Shown one piece after another: positions 32,558-42,541 of a stretch of DNA of 64,000 nucleotides. This DNA is from Skeletonema tropicum. Its lineage: Eukaryota > Bacillariophyta > Thalassiosirophyceae > Thalassiosirales > Thalassiosiraceae. The stretch covers positions 1,054,001 to 1,118,000 of the forward strand of contig CM074140.1 in the NCBI GenBank assembly GCA_037178625.1. The letters are read 5' to 3'. The stretch's first letter is position 1. The number at the start of each line of letters is the position of its first letter. The position numbers were made by a program, and so were the translations under genes. The notes below the pieces were generated by a model. The model had not been told where the DNA came from. It made no database searches and saw only the letters and a list, made by a program, of their open reading frames with translations.

Positions 32558-33520
32558 TCAAGCTTGATTCATTGGGTTTTCGGGAGATTTTTTCCAAGAG
32601 GTAAAAATCTTGTCCAAATACTGCTGTCGTTTCAGTCCAGGATATGTCTGTTTCATCTCTGGCATCATCTTTTCTTCGTATGCTTTGTATGCTGCCTTCA
32701 TCCGTTTTTCGGGGTGTCTATCATCGCCTCCGCTAACTGACATGGCATTCAAAGCAGAGTCCAAACCTGTTCCTTGCATATCCTCCATTGAAGCTTTATT
32801 GGCATGTCTCCCTGAAAATTGCCTATCCGCTCCTTCAGCATCATCATCGATTACACCAATCATAGCATCAGTATTAGCCAGAAGAGGATCTTTCTTTGCC
32901 TGCTCTTCCTTTGCTTTGAGTTGTCTCTGCATTGCTTCCTTCGCCTCCTTTTCTCGTTTTATCTTTTCCAACTTTTTCTTCTCTTTCGTCTGATGAGATT
33001 GCAATTTACGCAAACAGTTGAGTGTATTGTTGTGAAAAACTTAAAGTCAACTATCAACACTTTTTGTTGTCTCTCACCTTTTTCTCTGCATTCCCCACAA
33101 GTGCATCTTCCAGTAGTGACAAATCATTCTTTTTGCCGCCTTTCTTCTTGGAAGCTGCACCGAATTTAGATTTCACTACTTTTCCTGATCCATTGTTGGC
33201 TTCTTCCTCAGCTAGGAGGGCGGCCTACACATCATTATTGCATTAACATAAGGATGTGAGTCAAACTTCAACACAAGAATGAGATATGTGCATACGCAGC
33301 AACATCTACTTACCTTTTCACGCTTCTTGCGCGCAGCTTCATCAGCCTTAGCAGCAGCAGCTTCCGCCTTGGAAGCACCTCTTAAATCCGCTCCGACGTT
33401 CCAACTTTTGGCCGCCGCTGCTTCGGCCTGTCGTTGCTTTTCGGCATCTTTGATAGCTTGATTTGCTGCCTTCTTTTCTTTGGCGGCGACCGCTTTTTGA
33501 TTTGGCCCCCCTCGTGGCAT
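32558..33520 (-). CDS. CCDC124: CCDC124/Lso2-type ribosome-associated coiled-coil protein
   Basis: CCDC124 (Lso2 in yeast) binds idle ribosomes and helps recovery from stress. Three exons, 33314-33520, 33078-33224 and 32558-32989, all join in phase 0 and give 261 aa. Introns are 89 and 88 nt (GTAAGT...TGTGTAG and GTGAGA...CATCAG). The N-terminus is a basic, Ala/Lys-rich helix (MPRGGPNQKAVAAKEKK...). A Lys/Glu-rich coiled coil fills the middle. The C-terminus has the family signature DRHPEKRMKAAYKAYEE and ends with SPENPMNQA, close to the animal SPDNPMNQ. The order basic helix, coiled coil, signature matches the family. Gene symbol is by homology. Confidence 0.88.
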
Positions 33521-34137
33521 GATTGTCGTGGGTTGGTGATGGAGCTTCGGCTTCGGGATTTTTTATGTGGCCATCATCACTATCACAACTAACGGTTCCC
33601 GTGAACGCATCTTTGATTGTGTTGCCGATTGCCGATCTTCTACGATATCTTCTCTTTTCTCTTCTTCCGTCGGTCCAAGGGTACCTCCTCGAAGCGACTG
33701 CAAACCGTCATCAGCATTCTCGTCTATCTACATACATATATATATGTGCTGACCCAATTACCTACTTCTACTATTCCTACCGTAGCTTTTGGGAACTGCT
33801 GACCATTTCTTCTCCTCCTCACACACACGTTTTTTTGTTGCATGTTGGACATGTTGCTTTGTACGTGCGTTGCAGATGCGATGCTTTCACGAATAAATGC
33901 GCGGCATACTCTAACTCTTATTTTAACTCATGTGGGTAAAATACCTACTGGAAGTAAAATACTTACATCCTGACAATAAATTCTAATAATTGCAGAAGAG
34001 TCTCCTTGCGTGCCTGTGACCTATGTGTGACCAAGACCTCTGTATTCTGTACATCACTCTATCCTAGCTAAACGTCATAGGAGTAATATCTAAACTGTCA
34101 GACGCAGATGGTGAACCGAACGTCAAAATATTAGGAT
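33521..34137. other. Intergenic region between CCDC124 and the coiled-coil gene
   Basis: It is a divergent promoter region with pyrimidine-rich tracts and a short TATATATATG run near 33735. No gene is supported. Confidence 0.4.
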
Positions 34138-35265
34138 ATGATGTTTAGGTCCCGTCGTCGACAACGAAATGAACAAGTAGTTGTCACCCAAGCGGACGTC
34201 GAAGATCTGAAACTAGAAATATCCAACCTTCAAAAGCAGCTTCATCAAATCGTCGATCAAGAAATCGCCTCGAATAATGAGGCGTGCGGTGTCGCCACGA
34301 ATGGGATTGTACAACTCAATATTGAACTAGAAAAACTGACAGAAGAACGATGTAGATTGAATGAGGAGCTCCAACGTGAAAAGGAGGCACTGGAGGAATT
34401 GGAGGAGCAATGTGAAGAAGAGTTGGATACACGACGCAAGTGTCAAGAGGAGATTGTGCGATTACGGTCGGCCATGGAAGCAGCCAAGGCCGAGTGTAAC
34501 ACTCTACAAGCCGAAATTGAACAAAGCAACTACTTTCAAGAACAAGTCGATAATGAAACCTACTACCGAATGCTAGCCGATGTTCAAAATCTTGAAACTG
34601 AAAAAGAACGGGATATCATCAAGCTACGCCATTTAAACTCGGAACGCAAAGAGTTGCAATCAGTTCTAAATCAGCTAGCTGCGGAACGAGATGCATTGCA
34701 ATGTATAGCACAAAAATGTAAAAAGGATTTGCAAGATGAACGAATGACGCTGGATATGTACAAATCGCACAACCAAGTTTTGCAGGAGCATGCGGAACGA
34801 TTGGGGGTAGTGGGGAAGATGGATAATGTTATTTCTTCCTTCAAAGGGTTTTTCAACATGAACAGAGGAGTGGGTAATGAATCAGCAGATCAACAGTCGA
34901 ATGCTGTTGCAGCAAACCTGAGCAACGAAATTGTTCACGCAAGCCCTGAGAAAATAAGAAGAGATTCCAACAAAACGAGCAAATCGATACCATCGAATGT
35001 AACTCCCTTAGCACCAATTGGTGGTATTGCCTACAATACAGATTCTATACCCTCAGCTGATTTCTTTCGCAAGACTCCTAAGATATTCAAAATAGGAGGA
35101 GGTGGTGGTGGCGCTGGTGGCGGAAGTAGTAGTAATCCTGATGGTCTCAACTTTGTAGCAAATGAAGAAAGAGAAATAACAATCAGTGATGATTCATCTG
35201 CAAAATCATCGATAACATGGAGCGATGATGGAGATGAAGTCACAGCGAGTATGACCGATTCATAG
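34138..35265 (+). CDS. Long coiled-coil protein, function unknown
   Basis: A single-exon 375 aa protein. Residues about 17-220 are almost continuous heptad-type coiled coil (EDLKLEISNLQKQL, LTEERCRLNEELQREKEAL, ERKELQSVLNQLAAERDAL). A short hydrophobic/aromatic segment follows (VISSFKGFFNMNRG), then a Ser/Asn-rich tail with a Gly run (GGGGGGAGGGSS) and an acidic/Thr-rich end. There is no signal peptide or TM helix. Such proteins are often centrosomal, basal-body or golgin-like, but nothing here distinguishes these. Its stop is 58 bp from that of the convergent PEX2 gene. Confidence 0.75.
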   Translation: MMFRSRRRQRNEQVVVTQADVEDLKLEISNLQKQLHQIVDQEIASNNEACGVATNGIVQLNIELEKLTEERCRLNEELQREKEALEELEEQCEEELDTRRKCQEEIVRLRSAMEAAKAECNTLQAEIEQSNYFQEQVDNETYYRMLADVQNLETEKERDIIKLRHLNSERKELQSVLNQLAAERDALQCIAQKCKKDLQDERMTLDMYKSHNQVLQEHAERLGVVGKMDNVISSFKGFFNMNRGVGNESADQQSNAVAANLSNEIVHASPEKIRRDSNKTSKSIPSNVTPLAPIGGIAYNTDSIPSADFFRKTPKIFKIGGGGGGAGGGSSSNPDGLNFVANEEREITISDDSSAKSSITWSDDGDEVTASMTDS

Positions 35266-35323
35266 TTATGTAAAGTTTGTTGTATATTGAAAGCCTGTAA
35301 ATGTGTGTGCTTCATGATGATGG

Positions 35324-36676
35324 TCACTTCTTGATGACTGGGCGCGAGGAAGACTCTACGCGCTTCCTGCAGCACACACAACGATAATAAGGATCCTCAG
35401 TCACTGCCATTCTGAGACACAGATAGCAATAACAATGTCCACACGAAGTAATGTATGGTATTGCTGGAAAAGTCTGGCACAAAGCGCAGCTGAGATCATA
35501 ATTGTCGTCATTTGCGCTTTGCTGCTCAGACTCCTCCTTCTCTTCCTCGACTACTCCCATGAACGAAAGAGCGCGTTGGCGCATCCATCCTCTCCTTCCC
35601 CTTTGCGGCATTTGTGGTGGTGCATTCGTACTCAATCTATAATCATTTTCATTGTTAGAAACATCTTCAGCACTTCTTCTGATCTGTTCATTATCACCTT
35701 CCGTTTGAGCACTAGAATTCGAACGAGGTGGAAGAACGGCAGCTATAGTTCGTAATCCCTCCTCTACCATCAACCTTCGGTTCCCATATTGGAAATTTGC
35801 ATGACGTTGGTTTGTTGGAATAATACTCAGAGAATCGCCTTCACTGTTCCCTTGAATGTTATTTACAGATGCATATTCCCATCCAATCATAGTGCTGCCC
35901 AAATTCGGCGTTGGGCATAGTCCCCATAAGTAGGAGACGTAAGTAATCAAACGAAGAGGTGGGATAAGTATGTCACTCATTCCTAGAATGGAATCCACCA
36001 GTAATCTGTGAATAAACTTCCTTCGTCTTTGAGCCCGTTGTTGCATTACATTTCCCTCATGACGATGATGTCGAGTCGTGTTTTGATCTTGCTGATTACC
36101 AAAACTAGTATTAGAAGTACTGGTTTCAAAGGTCGTTTCGAATTCTTGATGCAACTGAGCAAGTCGTAACCGAGTCTCTTGTCGTTCCAGTTGTTTCTGT
36201 CGTCGTAATTTCAGTTCTTCGTACAGTGCGGGAACAACTACTGTTGCAAGGACCAGTGCAACAACTTTCGAGTACACTTTGATCCTACTGGGTCGTGAAT
36301 GATGATGGTGGTGGTTGTTGTTGTTGTCAGCGGCAGGACGTAAAATCATGCCCAAATTCTTCATTGCAGGAGTTGCTAAATAATAACTGCTGTTTCTTCC
36401 TTTTCCTCCAAAGTGATAGGATCCTAAAATAAGTGAAGTATGCAGCAACATTTCCACCCATCTCTTTCGAAGGAATGGGCTATTCTGTGACACGCTGTCA
36501 TCATCATCAGCGGCATCAACCCCGGTCGTCCAGTCTAGATATAATTGTGGAAATGCATATCGGATTGCACTGGTGATCCGCGGACATAACATGTGCACAA
36601 GGAGATGATGATCAATGAGCGGGATGTCCAGCGGATCTCCGCGATGATACATTGGCGGAGGTGATGCTGCTGCCAT
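35324..36676 (-). CDS. PEX2: Peroxisomal RING E3 ligase PEX2
   Basis: PEX2 is one of three RING-finger proteins (with PEX10 and PEX12) of the peroxisomal membrane ligase that ubiquitinates the PEX5 receptor for recycling. The 450 aa protein has an N-terminal Pex2/12-type region with hydrophobic helices (RKRWVEMLLHTSLILGSYHF; VVALVLATVVVPALYEEL; LLVDSILGMSDILIPPLRLITYVSYLWG). The C-terminal RING has C397, C400, C412, H414, C417, C420, C433 and C436, in the C-x2-C-x11-C-x-H-x2-C-x2-C-x12-C-x2-C spacing. The segment CALCQTFPAIPYITSCGHCYCYLC is close to human [24 protein letters not shown]. Diatom-specific low-complexity insertions (Asn/His-rich) enlarge the protein. Start ATG ends at 36676. Confidence 0.85.
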   Translation of the reverse strand: MAAASPPPMYHRGDPLDIPLIDHHLLVHMLCPRITSAIRYAFPQLYLDWTTGVDAADDDDSVSQNSPFLRKRWVEMLLHTSLILGSYHFGGKGRNSSYYLATPAMKNLGMILRPAADNNNNHHHHHSRPSRIKVYSKVVALVLATVVVPALYEELKLRRQKQLERQETRLRLAQLHQEFETTFETSTSNTSFGNQQDQNTTRHHRHEGNVMQQRAQRRRKFIHRLLVDSILGMSDILIPPLRLITYVSYLWGLCPTPNLGSTMIGWEYASVNNIQGNSEGDSLSIIPTNQRHANFQYGNRRLMVEEGLRTIAAVLPPRSNSSAQTEGDNEQIRRSAEDVSNNENDYRLSTNAPPQMPQRGRRGWMRQRALSFMGVVEEEKEESEQQSANDDNYDLSCALCQTFPAIPYITSCGHCYCYLCLRMAVTEDPYYRCVCCRKRVESSSRPVIKK

Positions 36677-36979
36677 GATGTGGTTACGATACAGGCAACA
36701 ATATTATTGCTGTATTGCGTTGCTACAAATACTTCGTTATGAGCAATGTCATCACGTCTGCTTCATTACATGAGAAAGAATTACTTAGTACTATTCCTAT
36801 CGTAGAAAGCCTGTACTATATCAAAAAAGGAATTAATGCTTCATGCATCTACTAATTCTCACTTCTTATTCATTGGGCATTGGGCTGGCATTTGGTGGGC
36901 GATTCCGTGCAACGAAACAACTGATCAAATAATACATAGTTATCGCGATCAAAACGATAGGGGCTTGACGACCAGAGCG

Positions 36980-39185
36980 ATGGCAACCATGAGGTCAAGA
37001 GCCACCATCATCGTGAGCATTCTCACTGTGCTCTTTTTCTCAATGATTTCGATTAGGAATTCATCTTCGTGGCTCTCATTTTACGTTGATATTGGTGGCG
37101 ATGTGCCACATGAATCAGCCGTCGCCATCACCAGCAGCAGCAGCAGCAGCAACAGCTCCATAGCGACGGCTTGTAGACAGCGCAGAACAGCAGCAAACAA
37201 TCATTAATAGAAACAAAACTTCATCACTCGGCCTACATATGTGCACATGTCCTAACAGAAGATGACCTATTCAGCAACCGAAGCAAAATTACTTCACAAT
37301 CCACAGCGATTACGATGGCTTCACTTTCCCAAAACGGGGACATCCTTCATATCCACACTATGGAGTCATTCCTGCTCTACGCGCGAACGGTATATTGATT
37401 TGAATGTGAATTCACTTTGTTTGTACCCATGACCCGGATGGGAAAGCATTCTGCACCTTCCATGTATGACTTTGCGTTGATGAGACGATATCCGTGGGAG
37501 ATGTATGGAGCTCCGAATGTCATTCCGAATGATTCATCAACTGCCGATTAATGGCAGAGATATCCCATTGGGTCTTGTGGGAGGGACGCAACATGGGCCG
37601 TTGTCACCGAATCTCCAAGACAAGCAATTCATACAATCTGATCGATATAAAAAGTTAGTCATGAAGAATCAGCTGATGAGGTTTGGATCTGAATTAATGA
37701 CTCACAATATGTCAGTGGCATGCATTCTTTCGTCAACCAGAGGAGCGTATCATTAGTGCCTACAAAGATTCATACCATGCCAATGGATTTGTCGGGGTTG
37801 CCTTTCAGAGGTTACTTGCGAAAATAAGGGGGAAACAATGCAAAATTGGCAACCATACCTACACAAATCCAGTACAATGTTTTGCAAACTATCCAGGCAT
37901 AGCAGGATGCATGACACGAATGCTCACTGGGCAAAAGTGCGCCGATTCTGTATTTCACGGGGCAGGACTTGAAAATGTTGCAGAAGCGGTTGATATCATA
38001 CTGAATCATTTAGACTTTGTTGGTTTGACAGAAGATTGGAATGAAAGTATTTGCCAATTCCATAAACTGTTTTCTGGGAGAAGTAATAGTGCTGGACAAC
38101 GAGTTTGGGATCAACCATATCAAGCAGAATTTGCCAATGCGCATAAATCAAAAAAGGCTGCGATTGGTGTCGAAGAGTTAAATGGGTTTAAAGATGTTGC
38201 TGATACAGTCGTTTATGAGGCAGCCAAGCTGAAGTTTGAGCGAATTGTAGGTAACAAAAGATGTTACAAGTTTAAGAGCTGGGACGAAATAGAAAAAGAA
38301 ATGAACAACAATGATAATACCAACACTCCATTCTTCAATGTCGATAAAGATGGAAATGTTTGTCATCCTTTGACTTGCTCTGATTTGGGAAAACAGTGTG
38401 GAGAATGGGATGATGGATGCGGATCTACAATCACTTGTGGCATATGTGATGGTGGAAGAGCAGGACTGCCGTCTACATGGCGTGTCCAGTGCGTGGAAGG
38501 TAAATGCGTTGACTATTGCCCTACTTGGGAGGAGAAGGGCCTTTGGTTTTTATCCAATGATTCTCCAACAATCATGAAGAAAGTGGTACAATCCATCGAA
38601 ACTCGTGAGGAAAAGTACTTATCACCGATGGAAGCCTTTGAGATCTGCTATGGTGCTTGCCAAGGTAAAACAAGCAACGAACCTTCGAATGACGTGAGCA
38701 AGGCTTTCGTTGACACAAATCTCTGTCAGTGTGGCAGCAGTAAATTTGCGAAAGCGCAAGCGTTGACAAACTTGACGCTTTCTGACTTTTCTCTGGCGCA
38801 TGATATAATGACAACCTGTAAAGATAGCAAGGTGCTAAAATCGATGTGGATTCTGAGCAAACCTAATAATACCCAGCCAAAATGTTGCCCGCCTATGGAT
38901 GAAAATCACCTGCTGAAAGCAAAACAACAGTGGAAGATACTCTACCCCGTAGGCGGACCAAAACTGGAAGGTTCTTACTTTGCTCACATTCACATGGGTT
39001 GCGGAGGTTTAGATGAATGCGAAGATGTGGCTCGTGAAAAGGGAGCTGAAATTGCTGTATTTGATAGCATCAGTTCTTACTGTCATTTGGCTCGAAATGC
39101 TTTCGAACTGGACAACATGTTTAGTGTGACAAAAGATAACACCCGACGTTTCATCCTTGATCTTCGGAATCCAGCTAAGCCGTAA
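36980..39185 (+). pseudogene. Sulfotransferase-like type II membrane protein locus, 5' half broken
   Basis: A start at 36980 gives an N-terminal anchor (ATIIVSILTVLFFSMISI), typical of Golgi type II enzymes, but this frame stops at 37204-37206. A PAPS 5'-loop-like motif HFPKTGTSF is at 37322-37348, in a frame that stops near 37430. Further family-like pieces follow in other frames (YDFALMRRYPWEMYGAPN from 37465, with TAA after NDSSTAD). The frame open from 37701 to 39185 has RQPEERIISAY, matching the 3'-phosphate-binding R-x-P-x-x-R-x-x-S-x-Y motif. A Cys-rich module (CGEWDDGCGSTITCGIC) sits mid-way in the C-terminal part. Undetected introns could explain some switches, but no clean GT-AG pairs were found. 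It is therefore a probable pseudogene or an indel-damaged gene. Confidence 0.5.
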
Positions 39186-39238
39186 CTCTGATACATTAAT
39201 CTGATACATTATCTTCATTGCATTCTTATGTTTACTGC

Positions 39239-40399
39239 CTATCTGTCGTCGGAGTGGAATGAAGCGGCAATATTCTGGGCTACAAATGATGCTGCATGCA
39301 TTTGGATGGAACTATTTAATCTGTCATAGTCATGTCCGCCTTCAACAAGCCCCCACATTTCAATATTAAACTCTTCCTCTACTCTCGCAGCCTGAACTGC
39401 CCATTTGGGATCCCTAGATGCCACTTTGCATTCTCCTCTTGCATGTTGTGTCGCCTCAAATATCATCGCGGCACCAATGAAGAAACTTTTTGACTCGGCA
39501 CATGCACTGTAGAGAGCGGTAAGTGTCCATGCATCCAACGATTCGATCCATTTCTGCGCTCTATCTACCAATAGAGGTGGATGTGGAAGACCACTCATTT
39601 TATTCCCGTCACTTTTGCGACTTATCAATAGTGCATCACTCCCCCCAACCGCTTGTGCAGGACCCAAATCGTCGGGCAACTCCAACAATTCAGATGAAAC
39701 CGATTTGTGCAACTTTTCCCAAGCCTGACTTTGTTGACGATACAACACTCTATCCTCAGTGGGATCCGCCCAATAACACGATGTGTCATTGCGCAAATAC
39801 CTGATGATATCTGTCTGATGAGCAGAAGGATCCGATGCAACCTGATCAATTGCCGTGCAACACAATGTCATGATTGGCATTTGTGCAGGCTGCAGATACG
39901 TTTTCTGGGAGTCCCACTCGGATGCTACTGCTAATGCAAGTGCGGGAGATGGTAGTGCAAATGGCAACCCAAGAGGTGTGCGAATGGCTCGTCCATCTAG
40001 AGTTACAGAGTACCACTCATCTGTTTTGTTGTCGTTAGTATTGTTTGGATTCAAACGTGATGTCCACATAGATGAATCCTTGATAGATGTATTCACACCA
40101 GTAGCACTTTGAGTTCCATCTACCCCCGCTGAAATAGGTGATGATACTGAGTTGTCATCATTAGTCACTTTGTTGTTTTCATCTGCGGGTGCCATTGTTG
40201 GAGCAATACCCACATTTTTGTAAAATCGTCGTCTCCCCGCCAAGCGACGGTCTGCAGCTGCAGCGGTCACATTTTTTGATGAAAATTCACGACACAACAC
40301 TCCATGATATGACGATTTGGCATTTCTAAATAATGCTGCCTCGAAAGAGGTGATGTTGGTTTGTAATAACTTGGATGCTGCTCTGTTCATCATGACCAT
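39239..40399 (-). CDS. ATP12: Mitochondrial F1-ATPase assembly factor ATP12 (ATPAF2)
   Basis: ATP12 is a matrix chaperone that binds the F1 alpha subunit before assembly. I choose the ATG ending at 40399 (MVMMNRAASKLLQTN...) because what follows is a basic, Ser/Arg-rich mitochondrial presequence; the frame stays open upstream to 40567 but runs into promoter-like repeats. The length is 386 aa. Family blocks: RRRFYKNVGI, VTLDGRAIRTPLGLPF, ALAVASEWDSQ, MPIMTLCCTAIDQV, IIRYLRNDTSCYWA, LDAWTLTALYSACAESKS and the Glu-rich ARVEEEFNIEMWGLVEGGHDYD. These agree with the ATP12 order. Single exon. It is convergent with the sulfotransferase-like gene, 53 bp away. Confidence 0.9.
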   Translation of the reverse strand: MVMMNRAASKLLQTNITSFEAALFRNAKSSYHGVLCREFSSKNVTAAAADRRLAGRRRFYKNVGIAPTMAPADENNKVTNDDNSVSSPISAGVDGTQSATGVNTSIKDSSMWTSRLNPNNTNDNKTDEWYSVTLDGRAIRTPLGLPFALPSPALALAVASEWDSQKTYLQPAQMPIMTLCCTAIDQVASDPSAHQTDIIRYLRNDTSCYWADPTEDRVLYRQQSQAWEKLHKSVSSELLELPDDLGPAQAVGGSDALLISRKSDGNKMSGLPHPPLLVDRAQKWIESLDAWTLTALYSACAESKSFFIGAAMIFEATQHARGECKVASRDPKWAVQAARVEEEFNIEMWGLVEGGHDYDRLNSSIQMHAASFVAQNIAASFHSDDR

Positions 40400-40473
40400 G
40401 ATATTTGTTTGTGGCCAGCGGCCAAAAATAAACGTGAAAAAAATGTGTGAGCCATCGCGTTGGCCGGGTGGAG

Positions 40474-40578
40474 TGTAACACATAACACATAATTGTAACA
40501 CGTACGTAAGATACTTGCTGATACTTGGTGTACCTGAGCGAGATATGTGTAACACATGACGTAACACGCACGTAACGG
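40474..40578. repeat. Cluster of GTAACAC motifs upstream of ATP12
   Basis: TAACAC occurs at least five times (GTAACACAT, TAACACAT, GTAACACGTACG, TGTGTAACACATG, GTAACACGCACG) in about 100 bp, just upstream of the ATP12 start. It could be a transcription-factor binding cluster or local duplication. Confidence 0.45.
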
Positions 40579-41350
40579 GAGAAAGGAGAGGCGGCCTGAT
40601 TTGCCGAACGGGAAAGCCTTCGTGGGCCAGCGTTGTGTGTGCATGAAGTCGGAACAGGCTAGCTATCCCGGATATAAGTCCCGCAGAACTGGTTTTGTAC
40701 CGAATAACTTGAACCGTGATTTATATCGTGTGAACAAAACAGTTTACAGAGGTACTTACCATGGTATCCCTGATAGGCCTCAACATATGTTTTCTTGCGG
40801 TCAATCTTGACAAAAACAGGTTCTCTGTCGTACTGACACTCGGGAACGCTGCTGAGCTGGTATGAAAAATTGATGGTTCTCAGAAGGTTCAAGGATTTGG
40901 ATCTGATTTTAATCGTAAAAACCGTTCAAAAGTTTGGGAAATTATTAAAATACTTCACCCTTGCTTATTTTACTTTTACAATATATAATATTGACATCAT
41001 TACTAGTGACACCAAATAGATGAAATCCAAAATCTTAAAATTTTAAGTAAGAGTGGATCACTTCGTGAATCAGCCCGGTATTCAACCTATCCTTATCTGC
41101 CGAAGGTCTGCTGGACCATTCACTGATTCTGACGACGTTGTACGTGCCATACACAACGCACGCGAAGAAGCCCTTTACGTTAACACGGAACGAAGACTCC
41201 AACCCTTGAGGTCATCATACCACACACAACGCTTTCACGTGAGACAGTTAGTAGGCGATCTCATCCTCTCTGTCATCAAATACGAGCGCATAAAAATTGC
41301 GAATCAACATAAGAAGAACTCCAACTGCCCCACAACGATACTTATCAACA
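40579..41350. other. Intergenic region; possible exon remnant
   Basis: On the minus strand at about 40745-40850 the frame reads PECQYDREPVFVKIDRKK then YVEAYQGYHGK, followed by a GTAAGT donor-like site. That looks coding, but I recognise no family and find no partner exon. The rest (AT-rich at 40920-41045) shows nothing. Confidence 0.3.
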
Positions 41351-42328
41351 ATGGTAAACACATCAGCCGCTGCCAAAGCTGCCTGTTCTCGGGCGGACCC
41401 ATCAGCTCTCAATCTCCATCTTTCCACTTCCTCTGATGTGTCGATCGATATCCTTGCCGACCTCGACGCACCTGATTCTGAAGAACAGCTCCACCTCCTT
41501 TTCCAGTCGACAGGCTCAAGGTCCAGTCAAGCAGCAGTAGAGCGTATGCTCGTTGATTCTGAATCAGGACGGCATCTGTCATCTCTGCCATGGAGGAGGA
41601 GGTTCACAGGATGAGCAACTCCATGAACGAGCTTACGTTTGACCCTGTCGACCAGTATGATGCACTTGCTGTGTCGCGGAGGAACAGCCTTTATCTGGAC
41701 GCGAACGAACTTGGCCTTGACAGCAGCACGGGCGGCCGTGCTTCTCTCAGGACCGGCAGATCCGGCTTGGCCAGCAGTATGCGAAGCACCCGCGGTCGAT
41801 CACCTGCTGCGAACCGCCCACGAAAGCGCATCTCAGGTGAAGGATGTGGACTTCGATCCTGCTCCCGCTTTTGGTCAGCATCAACGTCATAGCCAGAGTG
41901 AACTATCCCTCTGCTCCTTCAACACGGCCCAGACCTCTCAAATGGCAGCGGATCCTCTCAACACCTCATCCGCCTCTGGCCTTCATCCTGACGAACAAAT
42001 GAACTATCACTCTGCACTTGCCTCTCTCGCTCAGTCTATGCAACGGACCGAGCAATCCCGCCGTCAGGTTATGCTGCAAAGGTCTCTCCTCACCCCCAAC
42101 CAACGCGTAGCACTTGAAGAAGCTCGTAGTCGACAATTGCAGGCGATTCAGACTGAGGCACTCATCCCTGTTCAGACACCCACGAGCACGCGAGAATTGA
42201 GCCCGACAAGATCTAGTATTGTGAATGCCTTCTTTGCGGGGAGTAGGGGTACGTTGACCAATGGGTTGGAGCAGAGTCGAAGACAGTTGAGAAATTACAT
42301 GGGGCAGGTTCAGAATCAGACCCTATAA
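41351..42328 (+). CDS. Unrecognised Ser/Gln-rich protein, reading frame shifted and restored
   Basis: From ATG 41351 the frame encodes MVNTSAAAKAACSRAD...IDILADLDAPDSEEQLHLLFQ and stops at 41614. Coding character continues in a second frame (MSNSMNELTFDPVDQYDALAVSRRNSLYL, about 41605-41830). It then returns to the first frame (SQVKDVDFDPAPAFGQHQ to the stop at 42328). The two shifts compensate, so one insertion and one deletion would give a protein of about 325 aa. The C-terminal part has SLAQSMQRTEQSRRQVMLQR and LTPNQRVALEEARSRQL, helical, Gln/Arg-rich segments. No TM helix or known domain is seen. Confidence 0.45.
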
Positions 42329-42329
42329 G

Positions 42330-42399
42330 GATGGAGACGCAACTCCTCCTGAGAAAAATTGAATGATGGAGACGCAGCGCCTCCTGAGAAAATTTAATT
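42330..42399 (+). repeat. Two tandem 35 bp units after the stop codon
   Basis: Units at 42330-42364 and 42365-42399 share GATGGAGACGCA and CTCCTGAGAAAA. The second unit contains GGAGACGCAGCGCCTCC, an imperfect hairpin. They lie in the presumed 3' UTR. Confidence 0.7.
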
Positions 42400-42541
42400 C
42401 ATGCATCTTTTGTTCTTGTTTGGTTTCGCTAGATGAAACTTTTGTAAATAGGAATAGCCAACAATTAGTTATTCACCTACTTTCAGTTTAAATACTTTTG
42501 ATTGCTTCTACTTTAACCTGGGATAGCAAAATGATTTGCTA

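Noticed and set aside
33523..33939. 138-codon plus-strand ORF between CCDC124 and the coiled-coil gene
   Set aside because: It overlaps two other frames of similar quality, has no domain, and sits in a pyrimidine-rich divergent promoter.
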